Positions 50,887 to 59,821 of a stretch of DNA of 64,000 nucleotides are shown piece after piece (positions within the stretch are counted from its first letter, which is position 1; every line of letters starts with the position of its first letter). Source of the stretch: CAZQGO01 sp964593065 (GTDB lineage Bacteria > Oederibacteriota > JAAXVQ01); the NCBI GenBank assembly GCA_964593065.1, contig CAZQGO010000007.1, positions 1-64,000 of the forward strand. Reading direction: 5' to 3'. The translations under genes and the position numbers were made by a program. The notes below the pieces were generated by a model that saw nothing but the letters and a program-made list of their open reading frames with translations, was not told the DNA's origin and searched no databases.

Positions 50887-52098
50887 TCAGGCCGGCAAGA
50901 AAACAAAACCCGCGGGAATCACACCCCGGCGCGCCCGGGGTCCGTACCGGCGCCGGATCCAGCCCGCCGCTTCTTCGGGCCGTGAAAAAAAACGCAGGCC
51001 GGACCAGCGGCCGGGAGGAATGCGCGGGGTCACCACGGCCAGGCGGATCCGCTGCGCGGCCTGCAGCACCTTGAAGGCCCGGTGTTCTCCGGGCCGGCTG
51101 TAGGCATAGCGCGCCGGCAGCGCCGGTTTTTTCAGCAGGCGCTCGAAATTTTTTTCCGCCGCACTTTTATTTCGCGGGTCCAAACGCGCGAAAACCACCA
51201 CCGCCCCGCCCGGCCGGACCAGCGGCTTTTTATCCAGGGCGTAATTGAACAGGCGGGAAACCTGGTACAGGGAGCGATGCTTGGGCGCCTCGCAGCCCAG
51301 GTAGGCCACGTCAAAAGGCCGGCGCACCCGGAAGGTATACAGGCGGCGCGCCCGGCGTACCGCGGCGCGATAGGCGGCGCGCGCTTCGCCGAACCAGAAC
51401 CCGGCCAGGCGTTTCTCCGTGTCGTTCACCAGGTTCAAGGACCAAACCGGTTGCGGCAGTTTACGCCGGACTCCCCAGAGATAGCGCTGAAACGGGTTCC
51501 CGCGCACTTGTCCCATGCGCACGCCGGGCCGGGATAAAAAGGACACCGCATGCGTGGCCAGAATCGTTTCTTCGCCCGCCAGCCCGATGGCGATGCCTTT
51601 GACGCCGCCGCTGAACCCGGCGTAAAGATGGGGTTCGACCAAGCCCACGGTGAACAGCAGGTCGTAATCCGCCAGCCGCCGGTGGAGGCTGCAGGGCACG
51701 CCTTGCACCGTTCCCCGGGACTCGGCCCGGCGGGGATCATGCTGGAAAACGGCGTGTCGCCGCAGGCCCCCCGATCCCAGCCAGGCGCGCAGGCACCGCC
51801 GCGGAACGCGGCGGTGCAACCCCAGAGCGATAAAAACATCCGCGCGGCGGCAATATTTCCTCAGGTTCCGCAGCAGGGGCGCCAGCACGACGTGCGGTTG
51901 AAAAGCCCGGGTATCGTCCGGCAGGATCACCGCCACCGTACGCCCGCGCCAGCGCCCCGCCTGCCGGCGGAAAAATTCCCCGCAGGCGCGGACGAAGTCC
52001 TCCCGCCTGGTGGCGGCCGCAGCCCGGTAAAAAAACGCCGTCTTTCCCGGACCCGGAACAGGTATTTTTTCATCCCCCGCAAAGACAAACGGACGCAC
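50887..52098 (-). CDS. LarA-domain protein (nickel-pincer lactate-racemase family)
   Basis: 403 aa resembling LarA. Visible family motifs are 'ILPDDTRAF', 'FIALGLHRRVP' (His108-like), 'VGLVEPHLYAGFSGGVKGIA' (His174-like and the Lys184 cofactor anchor) and 'GEETILATHAVSF' (His200-like). The residues needed to hold the pyridinium dithiocarboxylate nickel cofactor therefore seem conserved. The cofactor genes larB/C/E are not in the window, and the substrate may be another 2-hydroxyacid. GTG start with GGAGG upstream, 4 bp after terC. Confidence 0.75.
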   Translation of the reverse strand: MRPFVFAGDEKIPVPGPGKTAFFYRAAAATRREDFVRACGEFFRRQAGRWRGRTVAVILPDDTRAFQPHVVLAPLLRNLRKYCRRADVFIALGLHRRVPRRCLRAWLGSGGLRRHAVFQHDPRRAESRGTVQGVPCSLHRRLADYDLLFTVGLVEPHLYAGFSGGVKGIAIGLAGEETILATHAVSFLSRPGVRMGQVRGNPFQRYLWGVRRKLPQPVWSLNLVNDTEKRLAGFWFGEARAAYRAAVRRARRLYTFRVRRPFDVAYLGCEAPKHRSLYQVSRLFNYALDKKPLVRPGGAVVVFARLDPRNKSAAEKNFERLLKKPALPARYAYSRPGEHRAFKVLQAAQRIRLAVVTPRIPPGRWSGLRFFSRPEEAAGWIRRRYGPRARRGVIPAGFVFLPA

Positions 52099-52102
52099 GG
52101 GT

Positions 52103-53047
52103 TCAGTCCTCCGCGTTTTTCTTGATGCGCCCCGGCCTCGCGGGCTTCCAGATCAGGGACGCCGCGATGGACAAGACCAGAATAACGGCGATGACGGCCA
52201 GAGCCCAGCCGGTGGGGACGGCAACCCGTTCCGACAGCAGCATCTTGACGCCGATGAAACTCAGGATCGCGGCCAGGCCGTAGTGCAGAAGGTGAAACTT
52301 TTCCATGAAACCGGCCAGAACGAAGAACAGGGCCCGCAGGCCCAACACCGCGAAAATGTTGGAGGTATACACGATGAAAGGATCCGTGGTAATGGCCAGG
52401 ATGGCCGGAATGGAGTCCAGGGCAAAGACCACGTCCGTGCTTTCAATGACCAGCAGCACCACCAGCAGGGGTGTGGCCACAACGCGCCCGTTTTGCCGCG
52501 TGCTGAACCGGTCCGCGTCGTAATCCGGGCTGACCCGCATGCAGCGCCGGAACAAGCCCAATAGCGGGTTTTTTTCAGGATGAACCTCCCGCTGCGGATT
52601 CGCGGCCAGGCGCAGCCCCGTATAGACCAGAAAGGCGCCGAACAGGTAAATGATCCAGTGAAACCGGTGGATGAGGGAAACCCCGGCCAGGATGAACAGG
52701 GCGCGCATGAGCATGGCCCCGAGAATTCCCCAAAAAAGGACCTTGTGCTGGTAGGCCGGGGGAACCTTGAAGAACCGGAAAATGAGGATGAAAACGAACA
52801 GGTTGTCGACGCTTAAGGATTCCTCAACCAGGTAGCCCGACAGGAACTGCAGGGCCTTTTCCGGCCCGTGCCAGAAATAAATACACAGATTGAACAGGAC
52901 CGCCAGGCCGATCCAGATGGCGGCCCACAGCAGGGATTCGCGCAGGGACAGCGCCCGGGGCCTTCGGTGCGCCACGACCAGGTCGTAGATCAACAAACCT
53001 AAAACGACGACGCCGAATATGAGCCAGGCAGCGGCAGCGGAGATCAT
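52103..53047 (-). CDS. TerC-family integral membrane protein
   Basis: 314 aa, about eight TM helices. The family's acidic intramembrane motifs are in 'GYLVEESLSVDNLFVFILIF' and 'VIESTDVVFALDSIPAILAI'. TerC/Alx proteins export manganese or metallate secreted proteins. Its own promoter gives a leader of only about 40 nt, too short for a yybP-ykoY Mn riboswitch. Followed directly by the larA-like gene. Confidence 0.92.
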   Translation of the reverse strand: MISAAAAWLIFGVVVLGLLIYDLVVAHRRPRALSLRESLLWAAIWIGLAVLFNLCIYFWHGPEKALQFLSGYLVEESLSVDNLFVFILIFRFFKVPPAYQHKVLFWGILGAMLMRALFILAGVSLIHRFHWIIYLFGAFLVYTGLRLAANPQREVHPEKNPLLGLFRRCMRVSPDYDADRFSTRQNGRVVATPLLVVLLVIESTDVVFALDSIPAILAITTDPFIVYTSNIFAVLGLRALFFVLAGFMEKFHLLHYGLAAILSFIGVKMLLSERVAVPTGWALAVIAVILVLSIAASLIWKPARPGRIKKNAED

Positions 53048-53093
53048 CTTGCGTCCTTGCGGGGGAAATGGGAACGCCGGCTAAACCGGGTGC

Positions 53094-53122
53094 AGAATAG
53101 CATTGTTCGCGGGGCTTGACAA
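53094..53122 (-). promoter_or_regulatory. Sigma-70-type promoter of terC-larA
   Basis: Minus strand: TTGTCA (53117-53122), 17-bp spacer, TATTCT (53094-53099). Confidence 0.55.
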
Positions 53123-53168
53123 GCGGACTTTGCAGCGCGGCGGCCGTCCGGCGCGGGCCGAGGCAACT

Positions 53169-54077
53169 TCACGACCACGGCAGGCTGTGGTCGATCCGGA
53201 CCGGCGCCAAGAAGCGGTCGTAGAGGAACAACAACAAATTGGCGCCCACCAGGACCAGCAACCCCGCCAAGCCGAGGATGCCCACGGTCATTTCATCCCC
53301 GCCGCGCAAGGCCATCTTGGCCAGGGCGGCCGTGCCGTTGAGCGTGCCATGCATGATGGCCGCGGCCACCACGGATTTGGCCTTGAGGGTCACGTAGGCG
53401 ATGAGGGGCGAAAACAAGAGGGTGAAATCCGTCATCATGAAAATACCTTCTAACGGCCGCTGCGGGAAAAGATATCCCTGGATGATGATGAACGCATGCC
53501 AGATCCCCCAGATGAGACCGATCACCAGGGAGGCGCGCCAGAAGCCCAGGAAACTCAGTTCCTTCAGCAAGAATCCGCGCCAGCCCAGTTCTTCCCCGAA
53601 AGCGGCCACCGCATTGACGGTGACGCCCGAAACCAGCCCCACGATCAGACCCCAGGCGAGGGGGGGGACGGGCAGATTCCGAATCTGGGCCTGCAGCCGC
53701 GCGATTCTTTCCGGGGGGAGCCACTCCTGCACGTGCGCGAACAATCCGGCCATGTCCGGTGAATACTGCACGCCTGGAAGCAGGCAACCCACGCCCAAGG
53801 CGGCGAAGGCAAGCGCCGGCGGCAGGAGCCAGGCCACGAGCCACCAGGCGTTGGGGCGGAACGAAACCAGCAAAGGCCCGCGGACGCGTTCGCGGTAAAT
53901 GAACTTCTGCACCAGGACCGCCGCGAGCATGGGAATGAACGTGTAGGCCAGGAGCATCGCCATCCCCAGCGCGCCGTAACTCTTGCCTCCGGAGAGGTAG
54001 AAAATCATGGCCAGCACCCAGCTGGCGGCGAAGGTCAGAGCGACGAACAGGGAGGCTTTCTTGAGGGGGGAAGCCAC
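53169..54077 (-). CDS. CPBP-family intramembrane glutamic endopeptidase, copy 1
   Basis: 302 aa, about eight TM helices, Abi/CPBP (Rce1-like) domain with all three motifs: 'GEELGWRGFLL' (EExxxR), 'IWGIWHAF' (FxxxH type) and 'MHGTLNGTA' (HxxxN). Starts with GTG, with AAGGAG 5 nt upstream. It is paralogous and adjacent to the next gene (30 bp). Targets unknown; CPBP proteases often act in processing of peptides or in self-immunity to bacteriocins. Confidence 0.88.
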   Translation of the reverse strand: MASPLKKASLFVALTFAASWVLAMIFYLSGGKSYGALGMAMLLAYTFIPMLAAVLVQKFIYRERVRGPLLVSFRPNAWWLVAWLLPPALAFAALGVGCLLPGVQYSPDMAGLFAHVQEWLPPERIARLQAQIRNLPVPPLAWGLIVGLVSGVTVNAVAAFGEELGWRGFLLKELSFLGFWRASLVIGLIWGIWHAFIIIQGYLFPQRPLEGIFMMTDFTLLFSPLIAYVTLKAKSVVAAAIMHGTLNGTAALAKMALRGGDEMTVGILGLAGLLVLVGANLLLFLYDRFLAPVRIDHSLPWS

Positions 54078-54107
54078 GGGGACTCCTTGCCCGGCGGAGG
54101 GGGTGTT

Positions 54108-55022
54108 TCAATCCTCCAGCAGGATTTGGTTGACGGGCGTTTTCGCCAGGAAGCGTTCGTAGCCGAACAGCAACAGGTTGGCGCCCAGCAGCACGATCAG
54201 GCCGGCCTGCCCGAGAATGCCCACGGTCAATTCGCTGCCGCCCTTCAGGTTCAGAATGGACAGTCCGAAGGTCGCGTTGATGGTTCCGTGCATGATGGCG
54301 GCGGCGAGGACCGACCGGGACTTGAGCGTGACGTAGACCAGCAAGGGCGAATACAGCAGGCAGAAGTCCGTCATCAGAAAAACTCCCATGAGGGGATGAC
54401 GCGGATAATTATGGCCCTGGAGGATGAGGGGGGCGTGCCACACGCCCCAGATCAGGCCGATGACCAGCGCCGCGCGCCAGAAGCCCAGGAACTTCAATTC
54501 CCGGAGCAGCAGGCCGCGCCAGCCCAGTTCCTCGCCGAAGCCGGCCACGGCGTTGACGGTGGCGCCGGCGAGCAGGCCCTGCCCCAGCGCCAGCCACACG
54601 GGGTTGACGGGCAAGGCGGCGATCTGGGCGCGAATCTTGGCGATCTGCTCGGGATTCAGGTTCTGCTGGAGCCTGTCCAGCATGGTCTCCATGCCCGGGG
54701 AATAGCTCACGCCCGGAAACCACAGTGCCGCCCCGAAAGCCGCGAGCGCCAGGACGGCGGGGACCAGCCAGGCGACCGCAAACCAGGTGTTGACCCGGAA
54801 GGAAATGCGCAGCGGCCTCCGCAGGGGTTCGCGCCAGATGACTTTCTGCACCAGGATGGCCATGGTCATGGGGAGAAACATATACGCCAGGGCCATGATG
54901 AAACCGGCGGTGCTTTGCAGTTTTCCCCCCGCGAAATGGAAAACGCCGGCCAGCAACCAGCAGGCCGTGAAGGTCAACAGCAGAAACAGCCCGGCTTTTT
55001 TCAGGGAAACACTGGTGTCCAT
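54108..55022 (-). CDS. CPBP-family intramembrane glutamic endopeptidase, copy 2
   Basis: 304 aa, paralogue of the neighbouring gene, with the same domain layout and nearly the same catalytic segments: 'GEELGWRGLLL', 'IWGVWHAPLI', 'MHGTINATF'. The two align along their whole length, so a tandem duplication is likely. ATG 55022 has GGGGGAA upstream. It lies 80 bp downstream of pyrE and may be read from the pyr operon. The long frame upstream through pyrE is not the gene. Confidence 0.88.
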   Translation of the reverse strand: MDTSVSLKKAGLFLLLTFTACWLLAGVFHFAGGKLQSTAGFIMALAYMFLPMTMAILVQKVIWREPLRRPLRISFRVNTWFAVAWLVPAVLALAAFGAALWFPGVSYSPGMETMLDRLQQNLNPEQIAKIRAQIAALPVNPVWLALGQGLLAGATVNAVAGFGEELGWRGLLLRELKFLGFWRAALVIGLIWGVWHAPLILQGHNYPRHPLMGVFLMTDFCLLYSPLLVYVTLKSRSVLAAAIMHGTINATFGLSILNLKGGSELTVGILGQAGLIVLLGANLLLFGYERFLAKTPVNQILLED

Positions 55023-55102
55023 CACGAAAATTCCCCCTTCCGCGATGATCCGGCGCATGACGCCTCGCCGGCGTACCCAAGGCTTGCGGCCGGGCGCGGC
55101 CG

Positions 55103-55696
55103 TTATTTCAAGGTCCTGCTCCCCGGCTTGTCCACGGGCACGCCCGCACGGCACAGGGGGCAGTCCGCGGGCGGATAGATCGCCGCCTCGATCTTCAACA
55201 AGGAGGTCAGCGGCGCCCCCACCTCCGGAGGCGCGGGGCTGCGGTCCACGAAGCAGCCCACGCCGATAACTTGGGCTCCGGCAGCCAGGCCCAAGGCCAC
55301 GGCCTCTTTCACCGAGCCGCCGGTGGTGATCACGTCTTCCACGGCCAGCACCTTTTCCCCCGGGGCCAGGGAAAAACCGCGCCGCAGTTTCATCCGCCCT
55401 TCCTCGCGTTCGCAAAATACGGCCCGCACCTGCGTCCGGCCGGCACGAAACAGGGCTTGCGCCACCTCCTGGGCAATGACGATGCCGCCGATCGCGGGTC
55501 CCAATACCACATCCACCCGTTCCGTGGCATAGGCCGCTGCGAGGGTCTCGGCCAGCCGCCGGGCGAATTCCGGGTACTGGGTCACCAGCGCGCACTGCAG
55601 GTACTGGTCGGAGTGGTTGCCGGAACTCAAGGCGAAATGTCCGTGGTGCAGGGCGCCCGCTCTTTGAAATATTTTCACAACCGCGTCCGGCGTCAT
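55103..55696 (-). CDS. pyrE: Orotate phosphoribosyltransferase
   Basis: Converts orotate and PRPP to OMP, 197 aa. The PRPP-binding motif 'VLAVEDVITTGGSVKEAV' and the flexible-loop region 'CEREEGRMKLRRGF' are visible. The C-terminus carries an extra Cys pair ('PADCPLCRAG') typical of the subgroup with a Cys-rich tail. Overlaps pyrF by 4 nt (ATGA). Last pyrimidine gene of the operon. Confidence 0.95.
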   Translation of the reverse strand: MTPDAVVKIFQRAGALHHGHFALSSGNHSDQYLQCALVTQYPEFARRLAETLAAAYATERVDVVLGPAIGGIVIAQEVAQALFRAGRTQVRAVFCEREEGRMKLRRGFSLAPGEKVLAVEDVITTGGSVKEAVALGLAAGAQVIGVGCFVDRSPAPPEVGAPLTSLLKIEAAIYPPADCPLCRAGVPVDKPGSRTLK

Positions 55697-56421
55697 ACCA
55701 CGGCCTCCTCCATTTCCCGCTGGATCTGCCTGACCAGGTTCAAGGGATCCTTGGAGCAGACCACCGGCCGCCCCACCACGATGTAGTCCGCGCCGGCCGC
55801 GATGGCTTCGCCCGGAGTCAGCGTCCGCTTCTGATCCCCCTTGTCCGCCCCGCGCGGCCGGATGCCGGGGGTCAGGATGGCAAATTCCGGCCCGCAGGCC
55901 TTGCGGATGGCCGTGATTTCCCGGGGGCTTGCGACCACGCCGTCCAGACCCGCCGTCCGGGCCAGGCGGGCCAGCTTGACCACCTGGTTTTCCAGGGTCC
56001 GGCGGATACCGAGCTCTTCGCTCACCATCTTCTGGTTGAGGGAAGTCAGTACCGTAACCGCCAGCACCAGGGCCTTGGGCTGGCGCAGTTTATGCGCCAC
56101 CTCGCGCGCGGCTTTGGCGGCCGCCGCCATCATCTCGCTGCCGCCGCCGGCGTGGACGTTTACCAGGGTTGCCCCCAGGCGGCAAGCCGCGCCCACGGCC
56201 GCCTCCACGGTCCGGGGGATATCGTGGAATTTGGCGTCGTAAAAAACGCCGAAGCCCCTGCGCCGCACGAGGGGTACGGCCTCCGGCCCCGCGGCGGTCA
56301 GCAGCTGCGCGCCGATTTTATACGTCGTCACCTGGCCCTGCAGGCGGTCCATCAGGCGCCGGGCCTGTTCCAGGTCGTCCACATCCAGGGCGACGAGTAA
56401 ACGGTCTTTGATTCTCAGCAC
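55693..56421 (-). CDS. pyrF: Orotidine 5'-phosphate decarboxylase
   Basis: Converts OMP to UMP, 242 aa. Active-site motif 'FYDAKFHDIPRTVEAA' (DxKxxD), N-terminal 'RLLVALDVDDLEQA' and C-terminal 'ILTPGIRPRGADKGDQKR' with 'GADYIVVGRPV' are conserved. GTG start at 56421, 4 bp after the deacetylase stop. Confidence 0.96.
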   Translation of the reverse strand: MLRIKDRLLVALDVDDLEQARRLMDRLQGQVTTYKIGAQLLTAAGPEAVPLVRRRGFGVFYDAKFHDIPRTVEAAVGAACRLGATLVNVHAGGGSEMMAAAAKAAREVAHKLRQPKALVLAVTVLTSLNQKMVSEELGIRRTLENQVVKLARLARTAGLDGVVASPREITAIRKACGPEFAILTPGIRPRGADKGDQKRTLTPGEAIAAGADYIVVGRPVVCSKDPLNLVRQIQREMEEAVV

Positions 56422-56425
56422 GAGT

Positions 56426-57529
56426 TTAGAGTTCCTCCTTGCCCTGAGGGGGATCCACGGTCATCAGCCAGGATTCCTCGTAGCGTTCCCCGGCCTTCGC
56501 ACCCCGGGCCTTCAGCACCACCAGGTCCGTTCCCTGCGTCCAGGGCCGGGGCAGGCCCAGTTCCAGCCGGCCGGTCTCGGTTCGATAGTCCACGCGCAGG
56601 GGAGTGGCTCCCCGCGCAGCAGTCAAACTCTCCGGCAGAATGCGCGCGCGCGCCTCCGGCGCCAGGGTGACCTGGATTTTCTCCAGGGGCCCGGTCACGC
56701 GCGCCCCGGGCCGCGGCGAGTAGTCTTCGCACGCCAGCGGCTTGACCCGCAGCAGTTCGCGGAACGTCTCGTCGCGGGTGCCGTGCAGAATCATGTCGCG
56801 TTTCCAGCGTTCGCGCGGTGTATCCGGCGTATTGGTTCCTGGATTTACGGTGAACAGCAGGCGATACCCGGCCGCCCGCGCTTCGTCCGCAATCTCCGTG
56901 TCCCACAAACCATAGGGATAGGCCAAGGCCGCCACCTCGCCGCCGGTCCAGGCCCGCAAGGTGTCCCGGGAGCCCGCCAATTCCCGGCGCAATCTTGCCT
57001 TGCGCTTCTCCGCGCTCTCCCCACGCGCGCGCCGGGTCAATTTCGGATGCGTGGCCGAATGAGACCCGATTTCAAATCCTTCCTGTTGCAGGGTCCGCAG
57101 CTGTTCCCGCGTGAGTCCCTTGCGGGCCCCGATGAAGCGCGGATACACGAACAGAGTCGCCGGATACCCGTAGGCCCGCAGCAGCGGGCGGGCGATCTCC
57201 CAGAAATCCCGGTAGCCGTCGTCCACGGTGATCAGCACGGGTTTCGCGGGCAGCGCCCGCCCGCCGTCGAGTCCCGCCAGCAGCTGCGAAGCGGTCACGG
57301 GCGTGAAGCCTTCCTGCTGAATGATCGCCAGCTGCCGCTGAAATTCCTCCTCGGTCACGAAGTAAGGATCGCTGGCGGCAAACTGCCCGAAACGATGGTA
57401 GCACAGGACCGGGATGTCCACGGCCTGCTTGCCCGGCATGGATCCTCCTTCCGCCTGGGCGGGGACGGGTCCGGTGGAGCAGGCCAGAAGCAGGACGGCT
57501 CCGGCCAGGATCGTCTGGCACCGCCTCAT
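56426..57529 (-). CDS. Polysaccharide deacetylase lipoprotein (NodB-type)
   Basis: 367 aa. A lipobox near the N-terminus ('AVLLLACSTG', Cys17) suggests a lipoprotein. The NodB domain (about residues 38-270) has the catalytic Asp in 'LITVDDGYRDFW', zinc His in 'EIGSHSATHPKLT' and 'ALAYPYGLWD'. About 90 beta-rich residues follow. Probably de-N-acetylates a cell-envelope polysaccharide or peptidoglycan. It overlaps the PAP2 gene by 4 nt (ATGA) within the pyr operon. The frame upstream of 57529 lies in the PAP2 gene. Confidence 0.85.
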   Translation of the reverse strand: MRRCQTILAGAVLLLACSTGPVPAQAEGGSMPGKQAVDIPVLCYHRFGQFAASDPYFVTEEEFQRQLAIIQQEGFTPVTASQLLAGLDGGRALPAKPVLITVDDGYRDFWEIARPLLRAYGYPATLFVYPRFIGARKGLTREQLRTLQQEGFEIGSHSATHPKLTRRARGESAEKRKARLRRELAGSRDTLRAWTGGEVAALAYPYGLWDTEIADEARAAGYRLLFTVNPGTNTPDTPRERWKRDMILHGTRDETFRELLRVKPLACEDYSPRPGARVTGPLEKIQVTLAPEARARILPESLTAARGATPLRVDYRTETGRLELGLPRPWTQGTDLVVLKARGAKAGERYEESWLMTVDPPQGKEEL

Positions 57530-58131
57530 GGGACCGATTCTCCGGAACGGCCGCGCTCCGAAACCCCCGGGCCCAGACGCCGGATTCCCTGCCGCAAAAA
57601 CCACCCGAGCACCCCCCCCACCCCGTAGCCCGCCAGCACGTCCAGGGGATAGTGCCCTCCGGAATACACGGAGCCGAAGCCGACCGCCAGCATGAAAAGA
57701 ACCGCGGGCCAACGCAGCCTCGGATCCAGGCTGGCCGCCACGATCCCCAGGGCCACGGCGCTGGCCGCGTGGGTGGAGGGAAAGGACAAGGACACGGCCG
57801 AGAGATTCTGGAGATTCGCGGAAAGGTGAACCTCGGGCAGCGCCAGGAAGGGGCGCGGGCGGTCAAAAAACGGCTTCAGCCAGTAGTTATGCAGGAGATT
57901 GGAGAGCACCACGGCCGCCGCCCCCCAGACGGCGAGTGCCGCGGTCGACTTCCAGCCGTTGGACCACGCGTACAGCAGCAGGGCCAGCGCGAGCAGGGCC
58001 AGGATCAGATAATCGTTGGCCAGGAAGAACGTCACGTCCGCGGCGGGGCGGAAGTACAGGACGGAATTCACGTACCGGAAGGCGGCGACATCCGCGTGCA
58101 CGACGGTCCCGAGCAGGGCGGCGGCGGTCAT
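57526..58131 (-). CDS. PAP2-family membrane phosphatase
   Basis: 201 aa, about five TM helices, with the three PAP2 motifs: 'LKPFFDRPRP' (KxxxxxxRP), 'FPSTHAAS' (PSGH type, with Thr) and 'SVYSGGHYPLDVLAG' (SRxxxxxHxxxD type). Candidates are undecaprenyl-pyrophosphate or other lipid phosphate hydrolysis. ATG 58131 shares its A with the pyrD stop (TGATG), so translation is coupled. It lies between pyrD and the deacetylase gene. Confidence 0.85.
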   Translation of the reverse strand: MTAAALLGTVVHADVAAFRYVNSVLYFRPAADVTFFLANDYLILALLALALLLYAWSNGWKSTAALAVWGAAAVVLSNLLHNYWLKPFFDRPRPFLALPEVHLSANLQNLSAVSLSFPSTHAASAVALGIVAASLDPRLRWPAVLFMLAVGFGSVYSGGHYPLDVLAGYGVGGVLGWFLRQGIRRLGPGVSERGRSGESVP

Positions 58132-59060
58132 CAGCGGCCCGCCCCGATCAAGGCCCGCAGCGACCCGAACCGGCCGGCCGCCGCATAACGGCGCAGCCCT
58201 TCGGCCACTTGGGAGCCGGCGGCGGGTTGGCGGAAGGTTCCGGTTCCGATCTGAACCGCGCTGGCTCCGGCCAGGAGGAATTCCACGGCGTCCTCGGGCG
58301 TTTCGATGCCCCCGCATCCCACCACGGGAATTTTAACCGCGCCCGCGGCCTTGTACACCATTGCCAAGGCGACGGGTTTAATGGCCGGGCCGGATAACCC
58401 CCCCGTGCCATAGGCCAAGGCCGGACGGCGCCGGAAAATGTCCAGCCTCATCCCCAGCAGGGTGTTGATGAGGGTCAAGGCGTCGGCGCCGCCCTGCTCG
58501 GCTGCCTGCGCCAGCGGGAGGATGTCGGTGACATTGGGTGAGAGCTTGACCCACAACGGCCAGGTCGTTTCCCGCCGGACGGCTCGGACCAAGCGTTCCA
58601 GCGTTTTCGGATCCCGTCCGAATTCCATGCCGCCGGCCTGCACATTGGGACAGGACACATTCAGTTCGATGCCGGCCAGGCCGCGCTCGGGCTGCAAACG
58701 CTCCACCACGCGCAGGTATTCCGTCTGCGTGGAACCGGCGACATTGGCCAAAACCGCGCACGGCATCCGGCGCAGGGCCGGGAGCTTTTCCCGGCAAAAG
58801 GCCTCCACCCCCACGTTGGCCAGGCCGATGGCGTTGAGCATGCCGGCGGCGCATTCCACCACCCGCGGCATGGGATTGCCGGCTCTGGGCCGCAGCGTGA
58901 TGCTCTTGGCGATGATTCCGCCGACGGCCTTAAAATCCAGCCAGCCGCGCAGCTCCTCGCCGTAGCCGCAGGTGCCGGACGCCAGCAGCACGGGATTGCG
59001 CAGCCGGAGGCCGCCGACCGTGACGGCCAGGGAAGGTTGTCGGCGCTTATTCTTCTTCAT
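58131..59060 (-). CDS. pyrD: Dihydroorotate dehydrogenase B, catalytic subunit
   Basis: 309 aa, class 1B FMN barrel. Motifs include 'NPVLLASGTCGYGEE', 'AGIELNVSCPNVQAGG' (active-site Cys in NVSCPN), 'PLWVKLSPNVTDI', 'GGLSGPAIKPVAL' and 'GCGGIETPEDAVEFL'. The active-site Cys together with the adjacent pyrK gene indicate the NAD-linked heterotetramer. ATG 59060 overlaps pyrK by 14 nt. Confidence 0.95.
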   Translation of the reverse strand: MKKNKRRQPSLAVTVGGLRLRNPVLLASGTCGYGEELRGWLDFKAVGGIIAKSITLRPRAGNPMPRVVECAAGMLNAIGLANVGVEAFCREKLPALRRMPCAVLANVAGSTQTEYLRVVERLQPERGLAGIELNVSCPNVQAGGMEFGRDPKTLERLVRAVRRETTWPLWVKLSPNVTDILPLAQAAEQGGADALTLINTLLGMRLDIFRRRPALAYGTGGLSGPAIKPVALAMVYKAAGAVKIPVVGCGGIETPEDAVEFLLAGASAVQIGTGTFRQPAAGSQVAEGLRRYAAAGRFGSLRALIGAGR

Positions 59061-59808
59061 GCCACTCCACATCCTCGGCCGGAAAAACCGGCCCGTCTAC
59101 GCAGACCCGCCGGTATTCGCCCTTCACCCGCACCACGCAACCGTTGCATACGCCCAGACCGCAGGCCAGGGTTTCTTCCAACGAAACCTCGGCGGGCAGG
59201 CCGTACCGCCGCGCCAGCCGGGCCACGGCCGCCAGCAGGCCGCGCGGACCGCAGGCCGCGATCCGCACCGGCCGGCCGCGCCCGCGCAGGCGTTCCGACA
59301 ACAGGTCCGCGGCCGTTCCGCGCATTCCGGTGCCGCCGTCCTCGGTGGCGCAGGCCACGCGCGCGCCCGCCCGCCGCAGTTCGTTCCGCAGGAGCAGGTC
59401 TTCGGTGCAGCGTCCCCCCACCAGGGCTTCCACCGCGCAGCCGCGGGCGCGCAGGCGCTCGGCTAAAAAGAGCAGCGGCGCCACGCCGTAGCCTCCCCCC
59501 ACCAGCAGACGGGGTTCCCGGCCGGCCAGCGAATAACCCCGGCCCAAAGGGCCGAGAAGATCCAACGTCTCGCCCACGCGCCGGGCGGCCAGCCAGCGCG
59601 AGCCGGGCCCGACCGCCTTCACCAGCACTTCCACCTGGGTCGCGGTCGCGCGGCAGATGGAAAAGGGCCGGCGCCAAAACGGCGCCGGGCCGCCGCCGGT
59701 GCGAATTTCAAGAAATTGCCCGGGCCGGGCGCCCCGGGCGACGGCGGGCGCGGACAGCGTCAGGTGCGCGAAGTCTCCGAAACGGCGGATTCGATGCAGA
59801 CGTGCCAC
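59047..59808 (-). CDS. pyrK: Dihydroorotate dehydrogenase B, electron-transfer subunit
   Basis: 253 aa. FAD site 'FWRRPFSICRA' (RxFS), NAD-binding 'LLVGGGYGVAPLLFLAERL' and the [2Fe-2S] cysteines 'LACGLGVCNGCVV...C' are present. Passes electrons from PyrD to NAD. GTG start at 59808 with AAAGGAG 8 nt upstream; the frame before it has no homology. 13 bp after pyrC. Confidence 0.92.
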   Translation of the reverse strand: MARLHRIRRFGDFAHLTLSAPAVARGARPGQFLEIRTGGGPAPFWRRPFSICRATATQVEVLVKAVGPGSRWLAARRVGETLDLLGPLGRGYSLAGREPRLLVGGGYGVAPLLFLAERLRARGCAVEALVGGRCTEDLLLRNELRRAGARVACATEDGGTGMRGTAADLLSERLRGRGRPVRIAACGPRGLLAAVARLARRYGLPAEVSLEETLACGLGVCNGCVVRVKGEYRRVCVDGPVFPAEDVEWHEEE

Positions 59809-59821
59809 CGGGTTGCTCCTT

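Noticed and set aside
53048..53168. Possible yybP-ykoY manganese riboswitch before terC
   Set aside because: The promoter lies only about 40 nt before the start codon and the aptamer's conserved core is not seen.
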